The position numbers were made by a program, and so were the translations under genes. From an uncultured Collinsella sp. (GTDB lineage Bacteria; Actinomycetota; Coriobacteriia; Coriobacteriales; Coriobacteriaceae), in assembly GCA_937896835.1 (NCBI GenBank), contig CALBOJ010000093.1, positions 1-27,808 of the forward strand: a DNA stretch of 27,808 nt, given 5' to 3'. The first letter of the stretch is position 1. The number at the start of each line of letters is the position of its first letter. This document shows positions 8,901-15,820 of the stretch, piece after piece. Below the pieces are notes generated by a model. The model was not told where the DNA came from. It did not search any database and saw only the letters and a list, made by a program, of their open reading frames with translations.

Positions 8901-11836
8901 AAGCCGAGGGTAAAGCCCTCACTATAGACATTTCCTTCCCTATGGCACAGCAACGGCACGGACCTGCCGGCACTAGACACGTGCAGCCCCTCTGACAAGC
9001 ACAAGGCGTAGGCCATGGTACCGATTTCAAGTTTAAACGAGTAAGCCGAAAGCTTTGAGAAGAATGCGCGTTGCGCAGTGCGCGATGCCGGAAGTGCTCC
9101 GGTCAGTAAATCGCGCATCATGTTCGTAGCTGTCTCTACTGTGATCGAAAGCCCGGCGATCTTAGAGAGGTCGTCGTCTTCCAGTGAAGACTGCATTAAT
9201 AAACCTCTCACGAAGGCGTCCCGAAAACGGCACTGCAGATTCTCCGCATCGCCCCCGAGATCGTCGGCGAACAGAAAATCGTTAAAATCGAGCCCACGGG
9301 TCGCGGCGAGACAGCCCCATGCGGACATCAGCATGGAAGCGCTGTCGTCTTCCTCGATGACCACGTCTTCCTCATTGGAATCCGACAATAAACTTAATGC
9401 CGTTAGAGGAGTGAGGCCAGAGAACCAGATGCTGTACAGCTCATCGCTCTGCTCTGTGCATCCGGCATCTTTAAGCAACCAGAGGCATCTTTCGAGCGTT
9501 GTCGCATACAAGGTGGCTGTCTCCTTGTTGAGGGGCGGAACCATGTAGTCCATGCTCACCAATTCCTCGAGGTGCAGAAAGGGCCTTCGCTCGAGCCAGT
9601 ACTCGAAGTGCTCATTTACCTGTGAAAGGGTCGAAAGGGCAAGTTGGACCCTAAGCACGTTTTCCAGCTTCCCCGATTCACATGCCATTCCATATACCGT
9701 CTTCGCCTGCTCGCAGAGAAGGCTCCAAGGAACGCCATGGGCGACGGCATCGATGACGTACGACGTGTCAAACAGACTGATGCAGTCCTCAACTCGACCG
9801 GAGGCGGCAAGCAAACGAACGGCATAGCAAGATCGGACCACGTCACCCTCCATCCCCAACGCGGCATCGGCGAGGCTGCCGGACGCAAAACGAAGGTATC
9901 CTTCCATACCGGGCTCCAAAGCCTTGGAACTTACGAAGAGCCTGAAATCGTTATGAATGGGGCGAGTGGATCCGTCGGCGCACTTTCTCAGCAAAGGAGA
10001 GAGAATAGCGATGTCGCGTGCCACCACGTACTCCTCCGAAAAAGAATCGGGAAATGCATTGCATAGGAGCTTAGGATAGATCGCTCCGTCGAGAAGGTGC
10101 ATCGACGAAGCGATGAGGCCCAGCGCGTTCGATCCACTTCCGTGATGTCGCTGAATTGCGTCATTGGCTTTCTGCCAGATAGACTCGTAGTATTCCTCGA
10201 CGTTTTCCGAAAGGCCCAATGACCGCAGCTTTTCAATGGCACAGCCACAATCCGTCTCACCAGCGATTGCGTGAACCGCATACACCACAGACAAGGTGTT
10301 CCCATTGGTTATATTGATGATCTCATTGGAGAGGACGAGGGTCTCTCGGTCTGAAAAGTCGGCCCTATCCGACAAGAGGGCGTTAACGTCATCAGCGTCG
10401 ATATTGGGGAGGCGCTCCATCTCGACACCGACGTGCTCCCCCTTGAGCCATTGTGGGTAGGCGGAGTATAGATTAGCTGGCTGGCCGGAGACGAGAATCT
10501 GAACGCCTTCTGGAATCGATTTTGGTGAGGGGAGGTGCTTCAAAAAAGTTAATCTCTCCTTGGCCCGTGCGGCATGATCGATGCCGTCAATCACAAGAAT
10601 CGTCTTGCAGCCTCGCTTGGTTGAAAGCGATTTGGCAAGCCTTAAGACCTCACTCCGAAGCTTGTCATCGGTGCAAAGTTCATTGAAAATAGGTATTTTA
10701 GGCTTCTCACCGGCAAGTTCAGGTGTATCACGAAGCTGATTCAGCAAGGTACCCCACAGTTCCCTGGGAGAGACGATGCCGGCATCAGGTGAATAGCTAA
10801 AGTCATCGACATCCAAGGGCTTGAATGCATAGAACCTGAAGGGACGTGGGCTCATCCGCTCGCATAGGCAGCTGACCAGTCTCGTTTTTCCAGAGCCAGG
10901 ACCTCCCTGGAGAAATATGACCCTGCTATTGGACGATTCCAATCTGTCACGCAAAAGTAAGCACAGTCGCTCCCTACTCGGGAAAACTGGTATAGGGATG
11001 GGGACCTCGATTGGTATATCCATTGGATTTCGGTTAAGCTTGCAGACGCATTTCCGGGCGATCTCCGCACTAACCATATTGTCGCCCGCCGCAGTGGTCC
11101 ATCTCCGGAGCTCGGCGGCAAGCAGGTCGAATACTCTGGAAGCCAGTTCTTCTGACCCTCCGCATACCTCATCCCTTAATCTACCCATTAGCTTGATCTC
11201 TTCGTCGTGAAGCGACGGAGCGCCTGCCCTGATCGTTAGATTTCTCAGGAAAGGCACGATATCAGGTTCCTCAAGCTTTGTTGAGTCGGCGAATTCGTGC
11301 CACTGCATATCGAGGTCTGGGTCGTCGAAAGTGATATCGGAAGACGACGCAACAGACCCGAGCTCTACAGACAGTTTGTCCCAGAACTCACCAAGGGGAA
11401 GCCTCTTGTAGGGCTTTCCCATATACTCCGCACCTGTCTTATTTTTGCCCAGCGCACGATTCGTGTACAAAATAATTTCAGGAATTGCCTCTTCTTCATG
11501 CGAAACCTGCTTCCATCCTGCCGCGAGAGAGGCAAGCAGAGATTTATTGGGACTCTGTTCTTCACCCGATTCACCCTCCGCAACCAACGATCCGAACGTC
11601 AGGTTGTTTGCGGTCGCTGTCGAAGCTTTTTTATGCTTCACTTGGACACACACCATGGGAAGCCCATGCGAACGTCGGACAACGACGTCATCAACCCCCT
11701 CAAGGCCGACTTCTTGAAAAGTCACGGACTCAATTTGATCTAATCCTGCGAGCATGGAGATCACGTAGTCGAGTCCGACATACCATTCGAACCAATATGG
11801 GTCGCCTGCGCCAGGCTGGCAGTATTCCGACGACAA
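5957..11836 (-). CDS. Avs-like STAND NTPase with N-terminal PD-(D/E)xK nuclease domain, 1959 aa, probable antiphage sensor
   Basis: Residues 10-150 resemble the DUF4297/Cap4-type nuclease domain: FEWYVGLDYVISMLAGL, then E42, VDDVVV with D49/D50, and QVKHK with Q65 and K67, a D-x14-QxK active site, followed by GWKQVSHE and IILYTNRAL. Residues 290-640 form a STAND NTPase: Walker A GGPGSGKT (311-318), Walker B ILVIDGID (413-420), LVSGQP (448-453), and HNDFRLFV (628-635), which matches the winged-helix signature H-x-SFR in this class. The remaining 1320 residues are acidic, helical and unrecognised, as expected for a repeat-type ligand sensor. Avs proteins bind a conserved phage protein, oligomerise and activate the N-terminal effector; that mechanism is inferred here. 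The TTG start at 11836 has AAAGGA about seven bases upstream. The gene stands alone, with about 330 bases of leader, next to IS21 debris. A DUF4297-STAND protein with a different target is the main alternative. Confidence 0.75.
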   Translation of the reverse strand: MSSEYCQPGAGDPYWFEWYVGLDYVISMLAGLDQIESVTFQEVGLEGVDDVVVRRSHGLPMVCVQVKHKKASTATANNLTFGSLVAEGESGEEQSPNKSLLASLAAGWKQVSHEEEAIPEIILYTNRALGKNKTGAEYMGKPYKRLPLGEFWDKLSVELGSVASSSDITFDDPDLDMQWHEFADSTKLEEPDIVPFLRNLTIRAGAPSLHDEEIKLMGRLRDEVCGGSEELASRVFDLLAAELRRWTTAAGDNMVSAEIARKCVCKLNRNPMDIPIEVPIPIPVFPSRERLCLLLRDRLESSNSRVIFLQGGPGSGKTRLVSCLCERMSPRPFRFYAFKPLDVDDFSYSPDAGIVSPRELWGTLLNQLRDTPELAGEKPKIPIFNELCTDDKLRSEVLRLAKSLSTKRGCKTILVIDGIDHAARAKERLTFLKHLPSPKSIPEGVQILVSGQPANLYSAYPQWLKGEHVGVEMERLPNIDADDVNALLSDRADFSDRETLVLSNEIINITNGNTLSVVYAVHAIAGETDCGCAIEKLRSLGLSENVEEYYESIWQKANDAIQRHHGSGSNALGLIASSMHLLDGAIYPKLLCNAFPDSFSEEYVVARDIAILSPLLRKCADGSTRPIHNDFRLFVSSKALEPGMEGYLRFASGSLADAALGMEGDVVRSCYAVRLLAASGRVEDCISLFDTSYVIDAVAHGVPWSLLCEQAKTVYGMACESGKLENVLRVQLALSTLSQVNEHFEYWLERRPFLHLEELVSMDYMVPPLNKETATLYATTLERCLWLLKDAGCTEQSDELYSIWFSGLTPLTALSLLSDSNEEDVVIEEDDSASMLMSAWGCLAATRGLDFNDFLFADDLGGDAENLQCRFRDAFVRGLLMQSSLEDDDLSKIAGLSITVETATNMMRDLLTGALPASRTAQRAFFSKLSAYSFKLEIGTMAYALCLSEGLHVSSAGRSVPLLCHREGNVYSEGFTLGLFAESFIFGYESDRDGFDAMGLDMDATIAWMDRSDRECLSIVRTLRASACLGYAVGHGATILPGTDEARVLGEWAQAPHWPGLLTMETCAVPYIAFVSAKGVDLCAKAFEEEDLKGFIYSRKPLCAKLRMLKHLQKIGSEIPRRYLSKEYGPNGSILLASQDASEIHDMLRPLLASYDRDLAMHCDEAILFGSARFTDHKDYSLANLVETFETLSEFGMATETHAFELLELDNAASQSGDNRMSSVLMEKVADWAASEGPAQLSRIRSLQPEYRYDHCLIEHQLKSLLANAACLSDVLAVFAGMLGNSSCCSAEDLEGLRFCLKTCRDKAVELGCEDGFESEVTDIESAIKDAPITESFKSGVENSIADVPRDLSDLSDEEVKDIAFRQEIDRWYWEPVAKACSELVGRGQERSEVFNSLVEARGTALCKEGWAHFSTSVTELIDGIASYSDDEFFFKLLSWRNRGLERYGFGAAPNDIMHAIMVRARVRNPALFEVIFELECDSKRRWVTCNGKCDLAALEKKSSGLPEPELLPELVSDILLDSILPEDPHRTENAVRGIVWGGLRLKSMRERVCEGLEVLRPYERILLEKVLGRWWSAFPGDDVIWDCFTKLVDKVKRADEAYLLSIYTGAPGIILKSGIDDPQLTENSSCEVPSRIETFLSEAYRLCGDSCEDVKEALELCRGGEVRPFVKRYMQNDGVVFPACGQEDYGQELLYAGLCHGRWRAIPSCVAASILMDPADVWCFSHFPVFKDPMAFGVSKFIELFEAGAIGEAGDVATRLPMIELNEDEACLGWKLHIPYGSQAKQYEYYGAARIASLNCESPDDVIDREYGCFGLLSAKGGGLASSFSRNSISLCNALAGGITMTFCDCQVFPSRAMRALGFLPKIDNPLVWVDALGNRVTWFEQFCFPVEKGFRHSAYYQQPRLWRWVFNKELVEKATKEHGCRIYWSTESSNHIDQIKDRYDMHEAIKMMSPFEK

Positions 11837-12070
11837 TTCTCATCCTTTCATGCATACCCCCATTGAACGCAAATAGCGACATCAGAGGTTTAAAGATTAC
11901 ATTGCAATGCAATCTCAGAAGAGTAGGGATTATTTATATCGTTGACTTATACCCTCGTCTCTTCGATGGCACGCAATTACGCGTTGAAATTTGTCAGTTC
12001 AAACCCATCAGAGCACGCGCTTCGAATAGATTAATATCGATCGTTTTAAAAATCGAATCCGAAAGTAAAA
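11837..12070 (-). promoter_or_regulatory. Upstream region of the Avs-like gene
   Basis: No gene is seen between the Avs start and terminator T2. A weak minus-strand promoter candidate pairs TTGCGT (complement of 11971-11976) with TATAAG (complement of 11946-11951) at 19-base spacing, slightly too long. The region is AT-rich, unlike the operon to its right, and the gene is separated from ugd by a strong terminator, so it should have its own promoter. Confidence 0.35.
11901..11913. promoter_or_regulatory. Small palindrome, possible operator upstream of the Avs-like gene
   Basis: ATTGCA and TGCAAT flank a single base, a symmetric 13-bp site about 65 bases before the Avs start and downstream of the candidate promoter. 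It would suit a dimeric repressor. A chance occurrence in AT-rich DNA is quite possible. Confidence 0.25.
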
Positions 12071-12108
12071 AGCGGGCGAGTATCGGCGTTAGCCGATACT
12101 CGCCCGCT
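12071..12108 (-). terminator. Strong intrinsic terminator of the polysaccharide operon (T2)
   Basis: Perfect 17-bp arms (12071-12087 and 12092-12108) with a 4-base loop are followed on the minus strand by five T. It lies about 60 bases past the ugd stop and ends the long operon. The top half of the stem (GTATCGGC/GCCGATAC) is identical to that of T1, while the lower half is GC-richer. Confidence 0.9.
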
Positions 12109-12164
12109 CTCGATGCAGTTAACCTAGCAAATGACTAAAGCAGCCCAACTTGGGAAAGTCCCCT

Positions 12165-12448
12165 CTCCCCTAGTCCCGCTTAAACAGATCCCTCGTGTAA
12201 ACCTTGTCCGCCACGTCCGCGAGCTCGTCGCTCCAGCGGTTGGCCACGATAACGTCGCAGCCGGCCTTGAAGGCCTCCAGGTCGTGGGTCACCTCGGAGC
12301 CGAAGAACTCCGGCGCGTCCAGCGTGGGCTCGTAGACCACCACGGGCACGCCCTTGGCCTTCACGCGCTTCATGACGCCCTGGATGGAGCTCGCGCGGAA
12401 GTTGTCGGAGTTGGACTTCATCGTCAGGCGGTAGACGCCCACGACCGG
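12165..12448. repeat. Direct repeat, copy 2: 3' end of full-length ugd
   Basis: This is the intact counterpart of 3091-3374, gap-free and about 93% identical. It covers the last 93 or so codons of ugd and six bases beyond the stop. Together the two copies flank about 8.8 kb carrying the Avs-like gene, IS21 debris and two unknown genes. Confidence 0.9.
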
Positions 12449-13429
12449 CTTCTCCTTGCCCTCGTAGACGCGGTCCCACACCATCTGCAGCACCTCGTCT
12501 GCCACGAAGTCCTTGCGGGTGCGGTTGGCATCCACGATGGCCTCGATCAGGTTCTGGGGCACGTCCTTGTAGTTGGCGAGCAGTTGCTTGGTGTCCTTGG
12601 GCAGGCAGTAGCCGCCGTAGCCGAAGCTGGGGTTGTTGTAGTGGCTGCCGATGCGCGGCTCCAGGCACACGCCGTCGATGACGTCGCGGGTGTTGAGGCC
12701 GCGGACCTCGCAGTAGGTGTCGAGCTCGTTGAAGTAGGCCACGCGCAGCGCCAGATAGGTGTTGGCGAAGAGTTTCACGGCCTCGGCCTCGGTGGTGCCC
12801 AGCACCAACTCCGGGATGCCCACGGTGCCGTCGGCGTTCACGCGCTCCAACTCGGCAGGATCGGCACCCTGAGCGAGCAGGCCGGCGAACTTCTCGGCGG
12901 CTACAACGGCCTCGGCGTCATCCTTCCGCGCGCCGACCACGATACGAGAGGGATGCAGGTTGTCGTAGAGAGCCTTGCTCTCGCGCAGGAACTCGGGACT
13001 GAAGAAGATCTTGCTGTCGCCCAGCCTCTCGCGAAGGCCCGCGGTGTAGCCGACGGGGATGGTCGACTTGATGACGATCCAGGCGTCCGGGTTCACCGAG
13101 CGCACGGCGGCGATGGCGGCCTCGACGGAGCTCGTATCGAAGAAGTTCCTGTCCGAGTCATAGTTGGTGGGCGTGGCGATGACGGCGTAGTCGGCGCCTG
13201 TGTAGGCCTCGGCCACGTCGACGGTGGCGTGCAGGTCGAGCTCGCGCTCCCCCGCCTTGGCCTCCGCCAGGAAGCGCTCGATCTCGTCGTCCTGGATGGG
13301 CGACACATAGTTGTTGATCTTCTCGACCTTCTCGGGCACGATGTCCAACGCGTGCACCTCGTTGTGCTGCGAAAGAAGGACGGCCAAAGACAGGCCGACG
13401 TAACCAGTGCCGGCTACAGCGATCTTCAT
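12170..13429 (-). CDS. ugd: UDP-glucose 6-dehydrogenase
   Basis: Oxidises UDP-glucose to UDP-glucuronate with two NAD+ in the cytoplasm, supplying the uronic acid precursor for the polymer and the substrate of the epimerase encoded just upstream. The protein is 419 aa, normal for short Ugd enzymes. It shows the Rossmann motif GTGYVG (residues 7-12), KSTIPVG (121-127), SPEFLRE (144-150), KLFANTYLALRVAYFNE with K219 and N223, and the catalytic cysteine in GGYCLPKDT (C275). The ATG at 13427-13429 is chosen because GGAG lies six bases upstream; an in-frame TTG four codons earlier has nothing. It is the last gene of the operon and is very GC-rich. The gap before it contains a terminator-like hairpin. 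Its 3' end is duplicated at 3091-3374. Confidence 0.95.
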   Translation of the reverse strand: MKIAVAGTGYVGLSLAVLLSQHNEVHALDIVPEKVEKINNYVSPIQDDEIERFLAEAKAGERELDLHATVDVAEAYTGADYAVIATPTNYDSDRNFFDTSSVEAAIAAVRSVNPDAWIVIKSTIPVGYTAGLRERLGDSKIFFSPEFLRESKALYDNLHPSRIVVGARKDDAEAVVAAEKFAGLLAQGADPAELERVNADGTVGIPELVLGTTEAEAVKLFANTYLALRVAYFNELDTYCEVRGLNTRDVIDGVCLEPRIGSHYNNPSFGYGGYCLPKDTKQLLANYKDVPQNLIEAIVDANRTRKDFVADEVLQMVWDRVYEGKEKPVVGVYRLTMKSNSDNFRASSIQGVMKRVKAKGVPVVVYEPTLDAPEFFGSEVTHDLEAFKAGCDVIVANRWSDELADVADKVYTRDLFKRD

Positions 13430-13470
13430 GTCATTCTCCAATTGTCAAAGAGCAATAATTCGCATGGAAA

Positions 13471-13492
13471 ATGGCCCCTGTTACAGGGCCAT
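13471..13492 (-). terminator. Terminator-like hairpin inside the operon, between the epimerase gene and ugd
   Basis: Arms ATGGCCCCTG (13471-13480) and CAGGGCCAT (13484-13492) pair with one bulged base and a 3-base loop. On the minus strand the stem is followed by TTTTCC. It begins within 10 bases of the epimerase stop codon. It looks like a moderate intrinsic terminator or attenuator that an antiterminated polymerase would pass. Confidence 0.6.
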
Positions 13493-13498
13493 GATTTC

Positions 13499-14536
13499 CT
13501 AAATGTTGTAGTAGTGCTTACACCACTTGGCAAAGGCCCTCAGGCCGTCCTCGAGCGGCGTTGCGGGCTTGTAGCCCAGGTCGCGCTGGAGCGCCGTGGT
13601 GTCGGCGTAGGTGACGGGCACGTCGCCGGGCTGCATCGGCACGAGCTGCTTGTGCGACTCGAAGTCGTAGTCGGCAGGGAGCACGCCCTCCTCCACCAGC
13701 ACGCGCTGCAGCGTGTCGACGAAGTCGAGCAGGTTCTCGGGGTGCGAGTTGCCGATGTTGTAGACGCGGTGCGCGGCGAGGGGCAGCCCGTCCTCGCCCA
13801 TCTTCACCTCGGGCGCGGCGTCCATAACGCGCTTAACGCCCTCGACGATGTCGTCGACGTAGGTGAAGTCGCGGCGGCAGTCACCCATGTTGAAGATCTT
13901 GATGGTCTCGCCGCGGCGTAGCTTCTCGGTGAAGCCGAAGTAGGCCATGTCGGGCCTGCCCATGGGGCCGTACACCGTGAAGAACCGCAGGCCGGTGGCC
14001 GGGATGGAATAGAGCTTGGAGTAGGCGGCGGCCATGAGCTCGTTGGACTTCTTGGTGGCGGCGTAGAGCGAAACCGGCGAGTCGACGCGGTCCTCCTCCG
14101 AGAACGGCACCTTTTTGTTGCCGCCGTAGACCGAGCTGGAGCTGGCGTAGACCAGGTGCTTAACCGGATGGTGGCGGCATGCCTCGAGGATGTTAAAGAA
14201 ACCCACAAGGTTGCTCTCGAGGTAGGCGCGCGGGTTCTCGATGGAGTAGCGCACGCCCGCCTGGGCGGCGAGGTTCACCACGACGTCGAATCTGTTCTCG
14301 GTGAACAGACGCTCGATGAGGGCGGCGTCGCACAGGTCGCCGCGAATGAAGGCGAAGCGGCCGTCGGTGTCTACCTCGGCCAGCATGCGCAGGCGCGCTT
14401 CCTTGATGCCGGGGTCGTAGTAGCTGTTGAGGTTGTCGAGACCGACGATGGCGTCATCGGTCTCCTCGAGCAGCTTCTTGACAAGGAAGGCACCGATGAA
14501 GCCGGCCGCTCCGGTGACGAGAATTTTATTTGACAT
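13499..14536 (-). CDS. UDP-glucuronate 4-epimerase (extended SDR)
   Basis: Interconverts UDP-glucuronate and UDP-galacturonate through a 4-keto intermediate with bound NAD. The 345-aa protein has GAAGFIG (9-15) for NAD binding, the SSSSVYG segment (132-138) and the Y158-x3-K162 catalytic pair in SLYAATKKSNE. The stretch TGLRFFTVYGPMGRPDMAYF (181-200) and RYSIENPRAYLESN are characteristic of the UDP-GlcA 4-epimerase branch rather than GalE. The ATG start has AAAGGAG at good spacing. It precedes ugd, whose product it uses. Family assignment is strong; GlcA as the preferred substrate is inferred from that branch and from ugd next door. Confidence 0.88.
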   Translation of the reverse strand: MSNKILVTGAAGFIGAFLVKKLLEETDDAIVGLDNLNSYYDPGIKEARLRMLAEVDTDGRFAFIRGDLCDAALIERLFTENRFDVVVNLAAQAGVRYSIENPRAYLESNLVGFFNILEACRHHPVKHLVYASSSSVYGGNKKVPFSEEDRVDSPVSLYAATKKSNELMAAAYSKLYSIPATGLRFFTVYGPMGRPDMAYFGFTEKLRRGETIKIFNMGDCRRDFTYVDDIVEGVKRVMDAAPEVKMGEDGLPLAAHRVYNIGNSHPENLLDFVDTLQRVLVEEGVLPADYDFESHKQLVPMQPGDVPVTYADTTALQRDLGYKPATPLEDGLRAFAKWCKHYYNI

Positions 14537-14562
14537 ATCGCTCCTTTGGATGATCGAAATAA

Positions 14563-15798
14563 CTAGTCGCGAATTGAAAGTACTGAATTGAGAAATGATG
14601 AAAATGAATCTATATAATTGTCAGATTCAAAGAGTTTTAAGGCCTTTTCTAGCGCAGCTCGTTTCATGCTGGTCAACTCATGGTCAGTTAAATTGCATGC
14701 GCTTGTAATTCCGTCAAGAAGAGCTTGATTGCTTAAATCTGGGATAACAATTCCATCAATCATATTCTCGAGAATAAGATCTGCTCCTCCGACCGCGTTA
14801 CATAACATCGGGACACCGTTTGACATGCACTCAGCGAATTTTGTTGAAAATCCGGCACGAGAATATAAATCGGGAGTTCTAAATAGAATTCCAAAGTCAG
14901 ATTCTTGCAGCAGCTTGATTACACTGTCATGGGAAACACGACCGTGAAAATGAACCTTATTAGATCTGGCTGTGTTTCCCATTAAACTGACTGCTTGGTT
15001 TAAATCAATTCCAATTACATCAAGTGCTGGTTGAGTTGTTGCGGGAATAGTGTCCTTACTTATAAGCGAAATAAACTCTGTAAGTGAGTCTTTTCCCCCA
15101 GCGGGGGAACCTGCATAGACAAACTTGGTTATAGTTCTCCGCTTCAATCTTTCTAAAGAGCGAGGGTCACTAAGTGAGTCTCCGGCTCTATTTAAGGGTG
15201 GTAAATAAAAAACCTTTGGATATCCTTGTAAGGAGTAAAGTGAATCGAAATGTTTCTTAAAAAACGGCGAAATTGCGATAACTCCATCTAACAATCTGTC
15301 TACTTCTGCCACTCGCTTAGAGCGAGACTTCTCCACAAGCCAAGCAGCTAAATCTCCTGTAAATTTGGGAGTAAACCAATCGGTTTCGTCAACGATTACG
15401 GGAACGTTAAAATCATGGCAATGATCTAAAACCCGTTTTGCAAGCTTATGTTGTATCCCGTAATAAATAACCAAATCGGGCTTTATTTGATTGAAAGATC
15501 GAGTGAAGGCTTTAAAGCTGAAGGAAGAAGATATCCGCTCGTAATACTTTTTTACTACTTGATGGTGCCCTAATTTAACCTCATACGGAAAATCAAAGGG
15601 ATAGTCGTAATTGCTTTTTATGGCGTTGGAAGACGGCTCAATTATTCCAGCAAGAACAAAATGGACGTTGAAGCCACATTTGACCAGCAAATCGGAAATT
15701 GCGAAAGCATGTTTTGTAGGAGCATTATCCCCCGGAATTGATTGAACTAAATATAAAACCTGTTTATTCATTCTGTAGTTCATTTCTGGTTGATTCAT
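14563..15798 (-). CDS. Glycosyltransferase, GT4-like (GT-B fold)
   Basis: A 411-aa cytoplasmic glycosyltransferase for the capsule or surface polymer. The N-terminal half has LYLVQSIPGDNAPTKHAF, the usual opening of GT-B enzymes. The C-terminal half has FVYAGSPAGGKDSL, VHFHGRVSHDSVIKLLQ, DFGILFRTPDLYSRAGFSTK and FAECMSNGVPMLCNAVGG, which align with the donor-binding region of GT4 enzymes (the loop before the KFAE helix stands in for the E-x7-E motif). Acceptor and donor cannot be told from sequence. The start is uncertain: no good Shine-Dalgarno is seen, and in-frame ATGs also lie at 15781-15783 and 15769-15771; the longest ATG start is given. It is AT-rich, in contrast with the epimerase gene that follows after 26 bases. 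Confidence 0.8.
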   Translation of the reverse strand: MNQPEMNYRMNKQVLYLVQSIPGDNAPTKHAFAISDLLVKCGFNVHFVLAGIIEPSSNAIKSNYDYPFDFPYEVKLGHHQVVKKYYERISSSFSFKAFTRSFNQIKPDLVIYYGIQHKLAKRVLDHCHDFNVPVIVDETDWFTPKFTGDLAAWLVEKSRSKRVAEVDRLLDGVIAISPFFKKHFDSLYSLQGYPKVFYLPPLNRAGDSLSDPRSLERLKRRTITKFVYAGSPAGGKDSLTEFISLISKDTIPATTQPALDVIGIDLNQAVSLMGNTARSNKVHFHGRVSHDSVIKLLQESDFGILFRTPDLYSRAGFSTKFAECMSNGVPMLCNAVGGADLILENMIDGIVIPDLSNQALLDGITSACNLTDHELTSMKRAALEKALKLFESDNYIDSFSSFLNSVLSIRD

Positions 15799-15820
15799 CA
15801 ATGCAGTTTACAAATTAGGG

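Noticed and set aside
12131..13921. A 596-codon rightward open frame antisense to ugd and the epimerase gene
   Set aside because: It is rich in V, L, A, H and D with no family motif, and arises because GC-rich genes lack stops in the antisense frame. The minus strand encodes recognisable enzymes.
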